From: Oricola thermophila | GTDB lineage: Bacteria > Pseudomonadota > Alphaproteobacteria > Rhizobiales > Rhizobiaceae | Length of the DNA stretch: 64,000 bases | NCBI RefSeq assembly: GCF_013358405.1 | Contig: NZ_CP054836.1 | Span: 2,232,001 to 2,296,000 of the forward strand | Direction: 5' to 3' | Part shown: positions 9,811 through 19,750 of the stretch, piece by piece | How the letters are laid out: each line of letters opens with the position of its first letter | Numbering within the stretch: position 1 is the first letter of the stretch | Notes under the pieces: generated by a model | What the model was told of the DNA's origin: nothing | The model's database searches: none | Seen by the model: the letters and a program-made list of their open reading frames with translations, nothing else | Position numbers and translations under genes: made by a program

Positions 9811-11085
9811 ATGAACGTATTGCTGATCGGATCGGGCGGGCGCGAACATGCCCTGGCGGCCAAGCTGGCCGAGTCCCCGCTCCTCGGAACGCTGTTCTGC
9901 TCGCCGGGCAATCCGGGCATCGCCGAGGTGGCCGAATGCGTGGTCCTTGACGTCACCGACCATGCCAGGGTCATCGACTTCTGCCGGGTGAACGGCGTGA
10001 CGCTGGTCGTCGTCGGGCCGGAAGCGCCGCTGGTCGCCGGCATCGCCGACGCGCTGAAGGAGGCCGGCATCGCCGTGTTCGGGCCGAGCGCGGCGGCGGC
10101 GCAGCTGGAAGGCTCGAAGGGCTTCACCAAGGCGCTGTGCGACCGGATGAACATTCCGACAGCGGCCTGGGAGAAATTCAACAACGCGCCGAAGGCAAAG
10201 AACCACGTGCGCCGGAAGGGCGCGCCGATCGTCATCAAGGCCGACGGGCTGGCCGCCGGCAAGGGCGTGACCGTCGCGATGACGGTGGAAGATGCCTGCG
10301 CGGCCATCGACGACTGTTTCGAGGGCGCATTCGGCGAAGCCGGCGCCGAAGTTGTGGTCGAGGAATTCCTGACGGGCGAGGAAGCATCCTTCTTCTGCAT
10401 CTGCGACGGGACGACCGCCCTGCCCCTGGCCACCGCGCAGGACCACAAGCGCGTCGGCGAAGGGGACACCGGACCGAACACGGGCGGCATGGGCGCCTAT
10501 TCCCCGGCCTCGATCATGACGGACGACCTCGTCGCCGAAACGATGGAGAAGATTATCAAGCCGACGATGGCCGGCATGGCGGAACAGGGCATGGCATTCA
10601 CCGGCATCCTCTATGCCGGCCTGATGCTGACCGACAACGGACCGAAGCTGATCGAGTACAATGTTCGCTTCGGCGACCCGGAGTGCCAGGTGATCATGCC
10701 GCGGCTGAAGGACGACCTGCTGACGCTGATGAAGGCGGCGGCGGACGGGCTCCTCTCGGAGATGAGCGTGCGCTGGCGCGACGAGGCCGCGGCGACGGTG
10801 GTGATGTGCGCGCCAGGCTACCCGGCCTCGGCGAGGAAGGGGTCCGTCATCAAGCTTCCGAAGGCGCTACCCGACGTGGTGACGATCTACCATGCCGGCA
10901 CCGCGAAACGGGGAGAGGACCTCGTCGCCAATGGCGGGCGCGTGCTCAACGTCACCGCGACGGGCAAGACCGTGACGCAGGCGCTGAAGACCGCCTACGA
11001 GGCCGTCGACGCCATCGAGTGGCCGGAAGGTTTCTGCCGCCGCGACATCGGCTGGCGGGAAATCGAGCGGGAAAAGGCGCAGTAG
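9811..11085 (+). CDS. purD: Phosphoribosylamine--glycine ligase (GAR synthetase)
   Basis: A 424-residue ATP-grasp enzyme catalysing step two of de novo purine synthesis. The start [15 protein letters not shown] at 9811 is the canonical N terminus; a start at 9757 would add 18 unrelated residues. Family blocks: [14 protein letters not shown] (about 65-78), the ATP-grasp loop [11 protein letters not shown] (about 142-152), [11 protein letters not shown] (about 225) and [12 protein letters not shown] (about 283). Monocistronic in appearance, divergent from ubiA with a 106-nt gap. Confidence 0.97.
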   Translation: MNVLLIGSGGREHALAAKLAESPLLGTLFCSPGNPGIAEVAECVVLDVTDHARVIDFCRVNGVTLVVVGPEAPLVAGIADALKEAGIAVFGPSAAAAQLEGSKGFTKALCDRMNIPTAAWEKFNNAPKAKNHVRRKGAPIVIKADGLAAGKGVTVAMTVEDACAAIDDCFEGAFGEAGAEVVVEEFLTGEEASFFCICDGTTALPLATAQDHKRVGEGDTGPNTGGMGAYSPASIMTDDLVAETMEKIIKPTMAGMAEQGMAFTGILYAGLMLTDNGPKLIEYNVRFGDPECQVIMPRLKDDLLTLMKAAADGLLSEMSVRWRDEAAATVVMCAPGYPASARKGSVIKLPKALPDVVTIYHAGTAKRGEDLVANGGRVLNVTATGKTVTQALKTAYEAVDAIEWPEGFCRRDIGWREIEREKAQ

Positions 11086-11196
11086 CAGTGCGGCAGCCGA
11101 TCGCTTCGCCCCTCTTGCCGTCCACTTGATCCAGCGCAAAGAGGCGGGCGCATTCTTCTGCGATCCTTTCCGCAGATGAATCCGGGAGAAAAGGTC

Positions 11197-11448
11197 ATGG
11201 GTATCCTTGCGCGTATTGCCGACAGAATGGACCGCCAATCGCACCTGATGGATGCGATGATGGATCGCCTCGAGGTCGACCGCGAGGCGCTGGCGATGGA
11301 TACTTGCGGCGCCCGGCTCGAAGCGGCAGCGCGCTCATGCCTCATGTGCCGGGACAGCGAGGAATGCGGCCGGTGGCTTGACGGCAAGGACGATACCGCG
11401 CCGACCTTCTGCCCGAACATCCAGGTCTTCGAATTGCACCGGAAGTAG
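11197..11448 (+). CDS. DUF6455 family small protein
   Basis: An 83-residue soluble protein with features of DUF6455: an N-terminal helix MGILARIADRMDRQSHLM, then an ARSCLMCRDSEECGRWL block with three cysteines (CxxC and a third five residues later) and a final APTFCPNIQVF. The cysteine arrangement suggests metal or redox binding, but no function is established. Start chosen at the ATG at 11197, with GGGAGAA about 7 nt upstream, over the in-frame ATG at 11176. It stands alone between purD and the TRAP operon. Confidence 0.75.
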   Translation: MGILARIADRMDRQSHLMDAMMDRLEVDREALAMDTCGARLEAAARSCLMCRDSEECGRWLDGKDDTAPTFCPNIQVFELHRK

Positions 11449-11722
11449 CAAGCCGGAGCCGCGCGAAAAACGGGCGCGGCATATCCTGCCGACCGGCGAA
11501 ATCCCGCCGGCGGTCGGCGCTTGAGGCGCACGCCTGCGCGTCCCCTCGACGATCGCCTTGCGTGGCAATAACAAGAAATTGCAATTCGCGTATCGCCAAA
11601 ACGGATGCGAGATGGCATCTTTCGCTGCTTCGCGGCGGCGACTTTGCAGCCACCGCCGCCTGGGGAGGGGAAGCTGCAAGGTCGCGTTTCTTGCGGAATT
11701 CCCGACAAAACGGAGTTAGGGA

Positions 11723-13642
11723 ATGACGGAACGCGCCCGGGGCGAACGAACGGTCAATGCCGTGATCGCCGTGCTGGCGACACTCATGTGCATCGCCTGC
11801 ATCCTGTGGAACATCGAAACCCCGACACGGCTCGGCTTCGCCGTTCTGACAGAACAGTATCTGGCCTTCCAGCTCGGCATGGCCCTGACGATCGTCTTCC
11901 TGCGCTTCGGCTGGCGCGGAAAGGAAACGAGCCGGCCCGATATCCCGAACACAGTACTGGCACTCGCTTGCTTCGGCGTGCTGATGTACGCAGCCTGGGA
12001 CTTTTCCTGGCTCTTGAAGGAACAGTTCTACAGGCCTTGGCAAATCACCATGATCGGAACCGTGGTGACGATTGCCGTGATGGAAGGCATACGCCGCCGA
12101 GCCGGCCTCACGCTTTTCATCATCGTCGCGGTCTTCCTGGTATACTCGCTATTCGCCGACCGGGTTCCGGGCGAACTGGTCGGCAAGGCGCTCAGTCCCG
12201 TCCGGCTCGTCCAGTATGTCGGGTTCGACCCGTCTGCCGTATTCTCGACTCCACTCAGGGTCGGCACAGTCATCGTGCTGCTCTTCGTCTTCTTCGGACA
12301 GCTCCTGTTCTCTGCCGGCGGCGGGACGTTCTTCACCGATCTCGCCATGGCAGCGACCGGCCGCACGCGCGGCGGCAGCGCCAAGATATCCGTCGTCGGT
12401 TCGGCCCTGTTCGGCTCGATATCCGGCTCCGCCGTCTCCAATGTCGTGACCACAGGCGTGGTGACGATCCCGCTGATGCAGCGCGGCGGCTATTCGAAAC
12501 GGGACGCCGGTGCGATCGAGGCGGTTGCCTCGACCGGCGGACAGCTCATGCCGCCGATCATGGGCGCGGCCGCGTTCCTGATGGCGGAATTTCTAGACAT
12601 TTCCTACACGACTGTCGCCGCGGCAGCGCTCGTGCCGGCCGTTCTCTACTACATCTCCGTATTCGTCCAGGTGGACCTGATCGCCGGACGGGACGGCATA
12701 GCCCAGTCAGCCGATGACGCAACCGGCTTCGGCGACGTGATGGCTGCCGGCTGGCATTTCCTCATTCCCTTCGCGGTGCTGCTCGCCGGCCTGTTCTGGT
12801 GGCGCCTCGATCCGGAGGACTCCGCCCTCCTCGCTTCGGTGGCCATCGTGGCGGTGGGGCTTCTGCGCGGATACCGTGGCGAGCGGCTGACCCTGCGCAA
12901 GCTGGCGCGCGTGTTCGTGGACACGGGCACCTCGATGGTCGACCTGATCCTGATCGTCGCCGCGGCCGGTTTCGTTATCGGCATTCTGAACATCACCGGC
13001 CTCGGCTTCGCGCTGACCCTCATGCTCGTGAATTCCGTCGGATCCAGCCTGTTCCTGCTGCTGCTAATCTCGGCTGCAATATGCATCATCCTCGGCATGG
13101 GCATGCCGACGTCGGGCGTCTACGTCTTGCTGGCGGCGCTGGTCGCACCATCGCTGGTGCAGGCCGGCATCACCCCGATCGCCGCGCACCTGTTCATCCT
13201 CTATTTCGGGATGATGTCCATGATCACGCCGCCGGTCGCCCTGGCGGCCTTTGCCGCGGCGACGATCACGAAAACAGACCCGCTTCATACGGGATTCGCG
13301 GCAATGCGGATCGGCTGGGCAGCCTATATCATCCCCTTCGTGTTCGTCGGCGCGCCCGCCCTTCTCCTGGAAGGCAGCACTTTCGAGATTGTCGTCACCG
13401 CCGTCATGTCCGCCGTCGGCATCGCCGCGATCGGCGCGGCGATCGTCGGCTTCCTGCATGACCGGCTCGGCAGCGGCATGCGTGTCGCCCTTGCGCTGCT
13501 CGGCTTCGGCGCGCTGCCCATCGGCTACCTGCCGGCCGCGGTGCAGCCGGTCCACCTTGCCTGCACCGCCGCCGTAATCCTGCTGACTGCCGGGCTGTTC
13601 CTGCTCAAGCGCGGGGGCGCGGAAGACAACCAGATCGAATGA
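11723..13642 (+). CDS. TRAP transporter, fused 4TM/12TM permease
   Basis: A 639-residue, very hydrophobic protein in which the small (DctQ-like) and large (DctM-like) TRAP subunits are fused, as is typical of TAXI-type TRAP systems. The large-subunit part has the block GSISGSAVSNVVTTGVVTIP (about residues 232-251) and SGVYVLLAALVAPSLV (about 468), conserved in this permease family. It imports an organic acid or related solute using a cation gradient together with the binding protein encoded 22 nt downstream. Substrate unknown; many TAXI systems carry dicarboxylates or glutamate. The 274-nt upstream gap holds only a GC hairpin (11488-11518) without T-run. Confidence 0.93.
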   Translation: MTERARGERTVNAVIAVLATLMCIACILWNIETPTRLGFAVLTEQYLAFQLGMALTIVFLRFGWRGKETSRPDIPNTVLALACFGVLMYAAWDFSWLLKEQFYRPWQITMIGTVVTIAVMEGIRRRAGLTLFIIVAVFLVYSLFADRVPGELVGKALSPVRLVQYVGFDPSAVFSTPLRVGTVIVLLFVFFGQLLFSAGGGTFFTDLAMAATGRTRGGSAKISVVGSALFGSISGSAVSNVVTTGVVTIPLMQRGGYSKRDAGAIEAVASTGGQLMPPIMGAAAFLMAEFLDISYTTVAAAALVPAVLYYISVFVQVDLIAGRDGIAQSADDATGFGDVMAAGWHFLIPFAVLLAGLFWWRLDPEDSALLASVAIVAVGLLRGYRGERLTLRKLARVFVDTGTSMVDLILIVAAAGFVIGILNITGLGFALTLMLVNSVGSSLFLLLLISAAICIILGMGMPTSGVYVLLAALVAPSLVQAGITPIAAHLFILYFGMMSMITPPVALAAFAAATITKTDPLHTGFAAMRIGWAAYIIPFVFVGAPALLLEGSTFEIVVTAVMSAVGIAAIGAAIVGFLHDRLGSGMRVALALLGFGALPIGYLPAAVQPVHLACTAAVILLTAGLFLLKRGGAEDNQIE

Positions 13643-13664
13643 GACAACACAGGGAGAAGAAGCA

Positions 13665-14636
13665 ATGAACAGATTAGCCAGATTGATGATCGGCGCGCTG
13701 GCCGCCGGTCTGCTGTCGGCGGGGACGGCCGCTGCGCAGGTCGTCACCGTGGCCACCGGCGCACAGGGCTCACTGGCCTACAGCTCGGGACAGGCCATCG
13801 CGAAGGTGGCCAATGACAACGGCATCACGGCGCGCACGCAGCCGCTTGTCGGTTATCTCCCGCTCATCAACAACGGCGAGGTAGATTTCGGCTTCTCCAA
13901 CGGTGTGGAAGCGGAATACGCGTTCTCGGGCACCGGCAACTACGACCGCGCGCATCCCAATATCCGGCTTGTCGGAGTGATGTTCCCGCTGACAACCGGG
14001 ATCATGGTTCGCGCCGATTCCGGCATTCACACCATCGCCGACCTCAAGGCCAGGGCGGGGGAACTGAAGATCGCCTCCGAGTACACCTCCTCGACGATCA
14101 TTCCGTTCTACATTGCCGGCGGGCTCGCCAATGGCGGGATGACCTATGAAGACTTCCAGCAGGTTCCGGTGTCGAGCTTCGTCGCGGGTATCAACGCGCT
14201 CGGCGACGGTCTCGTCGACATCGCGCTCGTCAGCCTCAACAACGGCGCCGGCAAGCAGGTGGAAGCCAAGCTCGCCGGCCAGGGCGGGCTCGAATATGTT
14301 TCGCTCGACAATTCCGAGGAAGGCGTCAAGGCATTCAAGGAATACCTGCCGGCCGGCAATATCGTGACGTTCAAGGCGAACGAGAACATTCCCGGCATGA
14401 AGAGCGACAAGAACCTGATGCAGATCCCGTGGGTCATGCTGACCAACGCCGACACGCCCGAGGACCTGGTCTACAGGATGACCAAGATCATCGCCGAGAA
14501 CAACGCTGCGCTGAAGGAAAGCTTCGGCGCCTTCGGGAACGCGAAGCTGGAGAAGATGGCACCCGCCAATGCCACGCCCTATCATCCGGGCGCGCTGAAA
14601 TATTACGAGGAAGCGGGAATCACCGTCGGCCAGTAA
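13665..14636 (+). CDS. TAXI family TRAP transporter solute-binding protein
   Basis: A 323-residue periplasmic protein with a Sec signal peptide (residues 1-25, ending AGTAAAQ). It begins its mature part with VVTVATGAQGSLAYSSGQAIAK, the TAXI start motif in which T-A-x-x-G-S binds the ligand, and carries the SNGVEAEYAF block near residue 82. It is the receptor for the fused permease just upstream, and a GGGAGAAG ribosome-binding site precedes the ATG. The substrate cannot be assigned. Confidence 0.93.
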   Translation: MNRLARLMIGALAAGLLSAGTAAAQVVTVATGAQGSLAYSSGQAIAKVANDNGITARTQPLVGYLPLINNGEVDFGFSNGVEAEYAFSGTGNYDRAHPNIRLVGVMFPLTTGIMVRADSGIHTIADLKARAGELKIASEYTSSTIIPFYIAGGLANGGMTYEDFQQVPVSSFVAGINALGDGLVDIALVSLNNGAGKQVEAKLAGQGGLEYVSLDNSEEGVKAFKEYLPAGNIVTFKANENIPGMKSDKNLMQIPWVMLTNADTPEDLVYRMTKIIAENNAALKESFGAFGNAKLEKMAPANATPYHPGALKYYEEAGITVGQ

Positions 14637-14648
14637 TGCCGTCTCGGT

Positions 14649-14667
14649 CGCCCGGCATCGCCGGGCG
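14649..14667. terminator. GC hairpin between convergent TAXI and methyltransferase genes
   Basis: CGCCCGGC-ATC-GCCGGGCG is a perfect 8-bp stem with a 3-nt loop in the 33-nt space between two convergent stop codons. There is no T-run on either side, so termination efficiency is doubtful, but position and symmetry suggest a shared end. Confidence 0.45.
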
Positions 14668-14669
14668 GC

Positions 14670-15458
14670 CTATATCCCCAGAACCGCACGCCCGTTGGTG
14701 ATCGCGTCGGCGCGGGCGCTGTAGCGGTTGCCGCCGTCCTCGTCATGCAGGAACAGGGGCGATGCGATCTCCATCTGCCTGCGCGACCCCTTGATGCCGG
14801 TAACGACAATGCGGATCGCCGGCCTCGACAGGCGCGGGTGGACCGGCAGAACGGTGACCGCGCCGTAACGCCCCTTCATCGACTGAAGGATTTCGACAAG
14901 CGATTGGGGCCGCGCGATCAGCGTCAGGCCGGCACCGGGGCGCGCGATGGCGCAGGCCGTCTTGATCCAGCGGGCCAACAGGTCCGGCTCCATCACATGG
15001 GCGCCGGCCTTCTCGGCCTTGGGCGTGGTGCGGTCGCGCGGATCGTTGAACGGCGGATTGGCAATCACCCAGTCATAGCGATCGCGCGGAAATCCCGCCG
15101 CCTCCCGCGCCTTGCCATCGAGAGCGACATCGGCCTCGATCACCTCGGCGCGTGCGCGCAGATGCGCGTTCCCTTCAAGCACAAGGCCGGCGCGGGCACA
15201 GGCAGCCATCAGCGGAGAAATCTCGTAGAGAACGGCACTGGCCCCGGGACAGCGATCGAGCACGGAAAAGGCCGCGGCGCCGGCCCCGGCGCCGAGATCG
15301 GCAAGCGTGCCACAAAAGCCGTCAGGCACGCCGGCGGCGAGGATTGTGGCATCGACACCGGAGCGATGCGCACCGCCGGCCGGCTGGACGAGATGGAAGG
15401 ACCCGCGATGGAAGGCATCGACTGTCGTCTCGACGCCGGAAACGGTCGGCCCGCGCAT
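14670..15458 (-). CDS. tRNA1(Val) (adenine-N6)-methyltransferase type protein
   Basis: A 262-residue class I SAM-dependent methyltransferase. The SAM site is LADLGAGAGAAAFSVL (about residues 52-67), with an acidic residue in LYEISPLM at the end of strand 2, and the catalytic NPPF motif in DWVIANPPFNDP (about 133). NPPF and the N-terminal block HLVQPAGGAHRSGVDATILAA match the TrmN6/YfiC group that methylates A37 of tRNA-Val. RNA substrate is inferred from family only. It ends the minus-strand pair begun by the DUF2007 gene, 7 nt away. Confidence 0.85.
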   Translation of the reverse strand: MRGPTVSGVETTVDAFHRGSFHLVQPAGGAHRSGVDATILAAGVPDGFCGTLADLGAGAGAAAFSVLDRCPGASAVLYEISPLMAACARAGLVLEGNAHLRARAEVIEADVALDGKAREAAGFPRDRYDWVIANPPFNDPRDRTTPKAEKAGAHVMEPDLLARWIKTACAIARPGAGLTLIARPQSLVEILQSMKGRYGAVTVLPVHPRLSRPAIRIVVTGIKGSRRQMEIASPLFLHDEDGGNRYSARADAITNGRAVLGI

Positions 15459-15465
15459 CGCAGCC

Positions 15466-15687
15466 TCAGTCTTTCAGCTCTTTTTCCAGCCCGGCATCGC
15501 GAACGATCCGCCGCGCCTCGTCGATCCGGCCGGCCTCGACGAGGATGCGGCGCGGAAGGACTCCGATCGAGCCATCCATCACGGACATGTTCTGGTCCGC
15601 GACGAGCACGGCAATGCCCGCCTCGCGCATCAGCGTCTCGACGAATGAGACCGTGACGGGATCGTTTGTTCGCAGAAGCTCTTCCAT
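15466..15687 (-). CDS. DUF2007 domain-containing protein
   Basis: A 73-residue protein beginning MEELLRTNDPVTVSFVETL and containing AGIAVLVADQNMSVMDGSIG, the DUF2007 (putative signal-transducing) signature. The start at 15687 is chosen because GGGAGGG lies just upstream and because the family begins here; a longer frame from 15771 adds a Cys/Ala-rich nonsense segment. Function unknown. It is the first gene of a two-gene minus-strand unit with the methyltransferase and is divergent from the polyprenyl synthase gene, as commonly seen in Rhizobiales. Confidence 0.85.
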   Translation of the reverse strand: MEELLRTNDPVTVSFVETLMREAGIAVLVADQNMSVMDGSIGVLPRRILVEAGRIDEARRIVRDAGLEKELKD

Positions 15688-15837
15688 CCCTCCCTGATAG
15701 GCCGGCGCGCAGGCGGCGACAAGCCCGCACCGCGTGCAAGACGGCGCGCCAACTGCGCACAAACGCGCCAATTCGCCGCTTGCCGCACCGTGGCGGAGTT
15801 TCTAATGTGGCGCCGGTACAAACCGGGAGAATTCGCA

Positions 15838-16854
15838 TTGGGCGTCGTCATACCGCTTGGTGAGAGCAAGAAGGAACCAGCCGGCATCGAGAAGCTGATC
15901 GGCCTCGTCGCTGGCGGCATGGAGCGGGTCAACGAGCTGATCCTGGCCAAGGCCGGATCCGACGTGGAAATGATCCCGGAAGTCGCCAATCACCTGATCT
16001 CCTCGGGCGGGAAGAGGCTTCGGCCGATGATCACGCTCGCAGCCGCAGAGATGTTCGACTATCACGGCGAGGGCCACGTCAAGTTGGCCACAAGCGTGGA
16101 GTTCATGCATACGGCCACCCTGCTGCACGACGACGTGGTGGACGAGAGCGACATGCGCCGTTCCAAGCCGACGGCACGAATGATCTGGGGCAACCAGGCC
16201 AGCGTGCTGGTCGGCGATTTCCTGCTCGGCCAGGCATTCAGGATGATGGTTGAGGTGGGCTCTCTCGATGCGCTGGAAGTGCTGTCCGCCGCCGCCTCGG
16301 TGATCGCCGAGGGCGAGGTGATGCAGCTGGCCGCTGCAAAGAACCTGGAGACCACGGAAGACGAGTATCTTGCCGTCATCAAGGCCAAGACCGCGGCGCT
16401 GTTCTCGGCGGCAGCCGAGGTCGGCCCGATCATCGCCGGCGCGGCGAAGTCCGACCGCGCGGCACTGCGCTCCTACGGCCTCAATCTCGGCCTCGCCTTC
16501 CAGCTGGTCGACGATGCGTTGGACTATGGTGGCAATGCCAAGGATCTCGGCAAGAACACCGGCGACGATTTCCGGGAGGGCAAGATCACCCTGCCCGTCG
16601 TGCTGGCATACAGACGCGGAACCGACGCGGAACGCGCATTCTGGAAGAGCAGCCTCGAGAACGGCGAGAACGACGACACCGCGCTCGAAAACGCCCGGGG
16701 CCTGATGCTGAAATACGGCGCCCTGCCCGACACGATCCAGCGGGCGCGGCATTTCGGCGAGATCGCCCGCGACGCGCTGGCACCGCTGAAGCCGTCGCCG
16801 CAAAAGGATGCCCTGCTGGACGTCGTGGAGTTCTGCATCTCGCGAATAAACTGA
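15838..16854 (+). CDS. ispB: Polyprenyl synthetase (octaprenyl/decaprenyl-diphosphate synthase)
   Basis: A 338-residue trans-prenyl diphosphate synthase making the long isoprenoid side chain of ubiquinone. First Asp-rich motif LLHDDVVDESDMRR (about residues 98-111), second LVDDALDYGG with DDFREGKITLPVV downstream (about 222-255), and GGKRLRP for substrate binding. The start is taken as TTG at 15838: GGGAGA lies 7 nt upstream and the encoded (M)GVVIPLGESKK equals the N terminus I expect for Rhizobiales homologues. GTG 15790 or ATG 15805 would add 16 or 11 residues without a ribosome-binding site. Confidence 0.93.
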   Translation: MGVVIPLGESKKEPAGIEKLIGLVAGGMERVNELILAKAGSDVEMIPEVANHLISSGGKRLRPMITLAAAEMFDYHGEGHVKLATSVEFMHTATLLHDDVVDESDMRRSKPTARMIWGNQASVLVGDFLLGQAFRMMVEVGSLDALEVLSAAASVIAEGEVMQLAAAKNLETTEDEYLAVIKAKTAALFSAAAEVGPIIAGAAKSDRAALRSYGLNLGLAFQLVDDALDYGGNAKDLGKNTGDDFREGKITLPVVLAYRRGTDAERAFWKSSLENGENDDTALENARGLMLKYGALPDTIQRARHFGEIARDALAPLKPSPQKDALLDVVEFCISRIN

Positions 16855-16968
16855 CCTCCCTGCCCGTCCGGCGACGGCGTTGCGCGGCAACCATAAAAAG
16901 GCCATGCTACCGCGGTGATTTGCCAGGCGAAGAAACGCCGTGAACACGATTCCTGAAGTGGTAGCCCG

Positions 16969-18756
16969 ATGAACCGGATTTTTGTCTTTTCTGCTCTAGT
17001 CGCCGCCGGGCTGGCCGCCCTGCCCGCCGCGGCGGAACGCGCGCCGGAAGAAGCGCTCGTGTCCGCACATTCGCTGGCCGGCGCGTTCCTGGCCGCCGAG
17101 ACCGCCCGGGCGGAAAACGACTTCGACGCCGCGGTGCGCTACTACACCGACGCGCTCAGCTTCGATCCGGACAATGCCGCCATCCAGCAGGAACTGCTGA
17201 TCGCACTGGTCACGAACGGCCAGTTCGACGAGGCCCTGCCGCTCGCCGAGAAACTCAAGAAGGATCCGCAGATCGAACGCGTCTCGCGGCTGGTGCTCGG
17301 CATCGACGCAATCCGCGCGCGGCGCTACATGCAGGCCGACAGCGCACTGATACTCGCGATAGAGACCGACCTGGAGCGCCTGCTGACGGGGGTCATGCGC
17401 GCATGGGCGCAGTTCGGCGCCGGCGAAACCGACAATGCGCTCGCCCTGCTCGACGGGCTGGACGGCCCGGACTGGTACGGCCTTTTCGTCAGCTATCATG
17501 GCGCGTTGATCGCGGATGCCGCCGGACGCAAGGCGGAAGCCGCCGAACGCTACGACAACGCCGTCAACGACACGACCGGCGCCAGCGCATCGCCGCAGAC
17601 CTATCTGCGGCTTGCCGAATCCTATGCGGGCTTCCTGGCTCGCAACGGCGATACGGATGCCGCCAGGGAGATCATAGCGCGGGCGCTGGCGATCGCGCCG
17701 GCCAATCCGCCGCTGCTGGCTCTCGCCGATGCGGGCGACAAGCTTGCGGCCAAGGCGCTCAAGATCGCGGATCCCGCGGCAGGCGCGTCGGAAATCCTGC
17801 TCAACATCGGCTCCGCCATCAACCGCGACGGGGCGGAGGGGTTCGCGGCACTCTACCTGGAAATGGCGCGGGTGCTGGCGCCCGGAAACGCGCAGATCCA
17901 GTTCGAGCTGGGCGGCATCGCGGAACGGCTCGGTGATCCGCAGCGCGCCATCGACTTCTACGACCGCATTCCCGACACCTCCCCGCTCGGCCGGCTCGCC
18001 CACCTGCAGAAGGGCCTCAACCTGGCCGACATGGATCGCAACGAGGAAGCCAAGGAAATCCTCGCCGCTGCAATCGAGGAAGATCCCGGCGAGTACCGCG
18101 GCTATCTCGCCCTCGGCGGCGTCCATGCCTCGCTGAAGGAGTACGAGGAAGCCGCAGCATTGTATGAGCGGGCCATCGCCAACATCGACACGAACGAACC
18201 GATGTACTGGCCGCTCTACTACCGCATGGGCATCGCCTACGAGCGCACCAAGCAATGGGACAAGGCGGAAGCGGCGTTCAAGCGGGCGCTGGAACTTTCG
18301 CCCGACCAGCCGGACGTTCTCAACTATCTCGGCTATTCCTGGATCGACATGAACATCAATCTCGAGGAAGGCCTCGACATGATCCGCAAGGCGGTCGAGA
18401 TGCGCCCGCGTGACGGGTATATCGTCGATTCCCTGGGTTGGGCCTACTATCGTCTGGGCCGGTTCGAGGACGCCGTCGCGGAGCTGGAGAAGGCGACCGA
18501 CCTTAGGCCGACCGACGCGATCATCATCGACCACCTCGGCGACGCCTACTGGCGCGTCGGCCGCAGGCTGGAGGCGACCTACCAATGGGCGCAGGCGCTC
18601 GACATGGAAATCGAGCCGGAGGAAGCCGCCCGGATCAAGGCCAAGCTTGCCGCATCGAACACGCCGGGCATGGAGCCGGAAATCGCGGTCAGTCAGGTAG
18701 ATGACGGTGCCGACTCAAAGACGGCCGCATCACCGGACGACGCGGATGGCGGCTGA
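16969..18756 (+). CDS. Tetratricopeptide repeat protein, exported
   Basis: A 595-residue protein with a Sec signal peptide (residues 1-22, ending LPAAA) followed by a long array of TPR units, for instance AVRYYTDALSFDPDNAAIQQ near 52-71, and a cluster of five repeats between about 385 and 545 (AEAAFKRALELSPDQPDVLN; AVAELEKATDLRPTDAIIID). The C-terminal tail is acidic and low-complexity. Such proteins act as periplasmic or membrane-associated scaffolds. It precedes ispE by 30 nt, so the two are likely co-transcribed. Confidence 0.88.
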   Translation: MNRIFVFSALVAAGLAALPAAAERAPEEALVSAHSLAGAFLAAETARAENDFDAAVRYYTDALSFDPDNAAIQQELLIALVTNGQFDEALPLAEKLKKDPQIERVSRLVLGIDAIRARRYMQADSALILAIETDLERLLTGVMRAWAQFGAGETDNALALLDGLDGPDWYGLFVSYHGALIADAAGRKAEAAERYDNAVNDTTGASASPQTYLRLAESYAGFLARNGDTDAAREIIARALAIAPANPPLLALADAGDKLAAKALKIADPAAGASEILLNIGSAINRDGAEGFAALYLEMARVLAPGNAQIQFELGGIAERLGDPQRAIDFYDRIPDTSPLGRLAHLQKGLNLADMDRNEEAKEILAAAIEEDPGEYRGYLALGGVHASLKEYEEAAALYERAIANIDTNEPMYWPLYYRMGIAYERTKQWDKAEAAFKRALELSPDQPDVLNYLGYSWIDMNINLEEGLDMIRKAVEMRPRDGYIVDSLGWAYYRLGRFEDAVAELEKATDLRPTDAIIIDHLGDAYWRVGRRLEATYQWAQALDMEIEPEEAARIKAKLAASNTPGMEPEIAVSQVDDGADSKTAASPDDADGG

Positions 18757-18786
18757 ACGCAGGTAACCCGGGCCGCATAGAACGTC

Positions 18787-19680
18787 ATGTCCGCTGCACA
18801 ATGGTTCGCTGCGCCGGCCAAGATCAACCTGGCACTGCATGTGACCGGACGGCGCCGCGACGGCTACCATCGTATCGAAACCATCGCCGTCTTCGCCGAT
18901 ATCGGAGACCGGATCGGCATTTCCGCGGCCGGGGTCGACAGTTTCCATATCGAGGGTCCCGAAGCCTCAGCCCTGGCGGGCGAGGCCCCCACGCAGAACC
19001 TCGTCGTCCGCGCGCGCGACCTGATGCGCGACGTGCTGAACGAACACGATATACCTGCCCCTCCCGCGGCCATCGTCCTCGACAAGCAGCTGCCCGCCGG
19101 ATCCGGCATCGGCGGAGGTTCGGCCGACGCGGCGGCGACACTGGCCGGCCTGATGCTGCACTGGCAGGCTGATGCGGCGGCGCAGGCAATCCGCGAGCGG
19201 GCCGTGTCGCTCGGTGCCGACGTGCCCATGTGCCTCGCCTCCCGGCCGCTCGTAGCGTCCGGTGCCGGCGAGGAAATCCGCCCGCTTTCCGGCATGCCGT
19301 CGCTTGCGCTGGTACTCGCCAATCCCCGCCGGCACGTTTCAACGCCGGCCGTATTCGCCGCACTTGAGAAAAGGGACAATCCGCCCCTGCCGGCCGACGG
19401 AATGACCGGTTTGCGTTCCGCCGGCGATTGGGCCGCATGGCTCTCGAGGAACACGCGCAACGACCTGCAGGCATCATCCGCGCGCCTGACGCCGGAGATC
19501 GAGGACTGCCTCGCCGCGCTTGAAACAACGGCTCCCTTGCTGGCGCGCATGTCCGGCTCCGGCGCGACCTGCTTCGGCATCTACGACGACATGAACGCGG
19601 CCAGGGCCGCGGCAAAGGACCTCTTGCACCGGAGGCCCGATTGGTGGATCACGGCCACGGAGACGGGAGCGACGCCATAG
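18787..19680 (+). CDS. ispE: 4-diphosphocytidyl-2-C-methyl-D-erythritol kinase
   Basis: A 297-residue GHMP kinase of the MEP isoprenoid pathway that phosphorylates CDP-methylerythritol. Three signatures are seen: PAKINLALHVTGRRRDGYH at the N terminus (catalytic Lys and substrate site), the ATP loop LPAGSGIGGGSADAAATL (about residues 103-120) and the C-terminal MSGSGATCFGIY (about 257-268). Length is normal. It follows the TPR gene closely and supplies IPP/DMAPP used by the nearby polyprenyl synthase. Confidence 0.95.
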   Translation: MSAAQWFAAPAKINLALHVTGRRRDGYHRIETIAVFADIGDRIGISAAGVDSFHIEGPEASALAGEAPTQNLVVRARDLMRDVLNEHDIPAPPAAIVLDKQLPAGSGIGGGSADAAATLAGLMLHWQADAAAQAIRERAVSLGADVPMCLASRPLVASGAGEEIRPLSGMPSLALVLANPRRHVSTPAVFAALEKRDNPPLPADGMTGLRSAGDWAAWLSRNTRNDLQASSARLTPEIEDCLAALETTAPLLARMSGSGATCFGIYDDMNAARAAAKDLLHRRPDWWITATETGATP

Positions 19681-19750
19681 CTGCTGCCGCCATGCAATCC
19701 TGTAGCGGAGCGCCGACCGGCGCGCCGGGAAACCGACCGGGAGTGACACG

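Noticed and set aside
11488..11518. GC-rich hairpin after the DUF6455 gene as a terminator
   Set aside because: The stem GCCGACC/GGTCGGC is fine, but the loop is long and no T-run follows. Too weak to list as a feature.
11605..12717. 370-codon plus-strand frame over the start of the TRAP permease
   Set aside because: It is out of frame with the permease, which has membrane segments and family blocks. The translation is Arg-rich, typical of a shifted frame.
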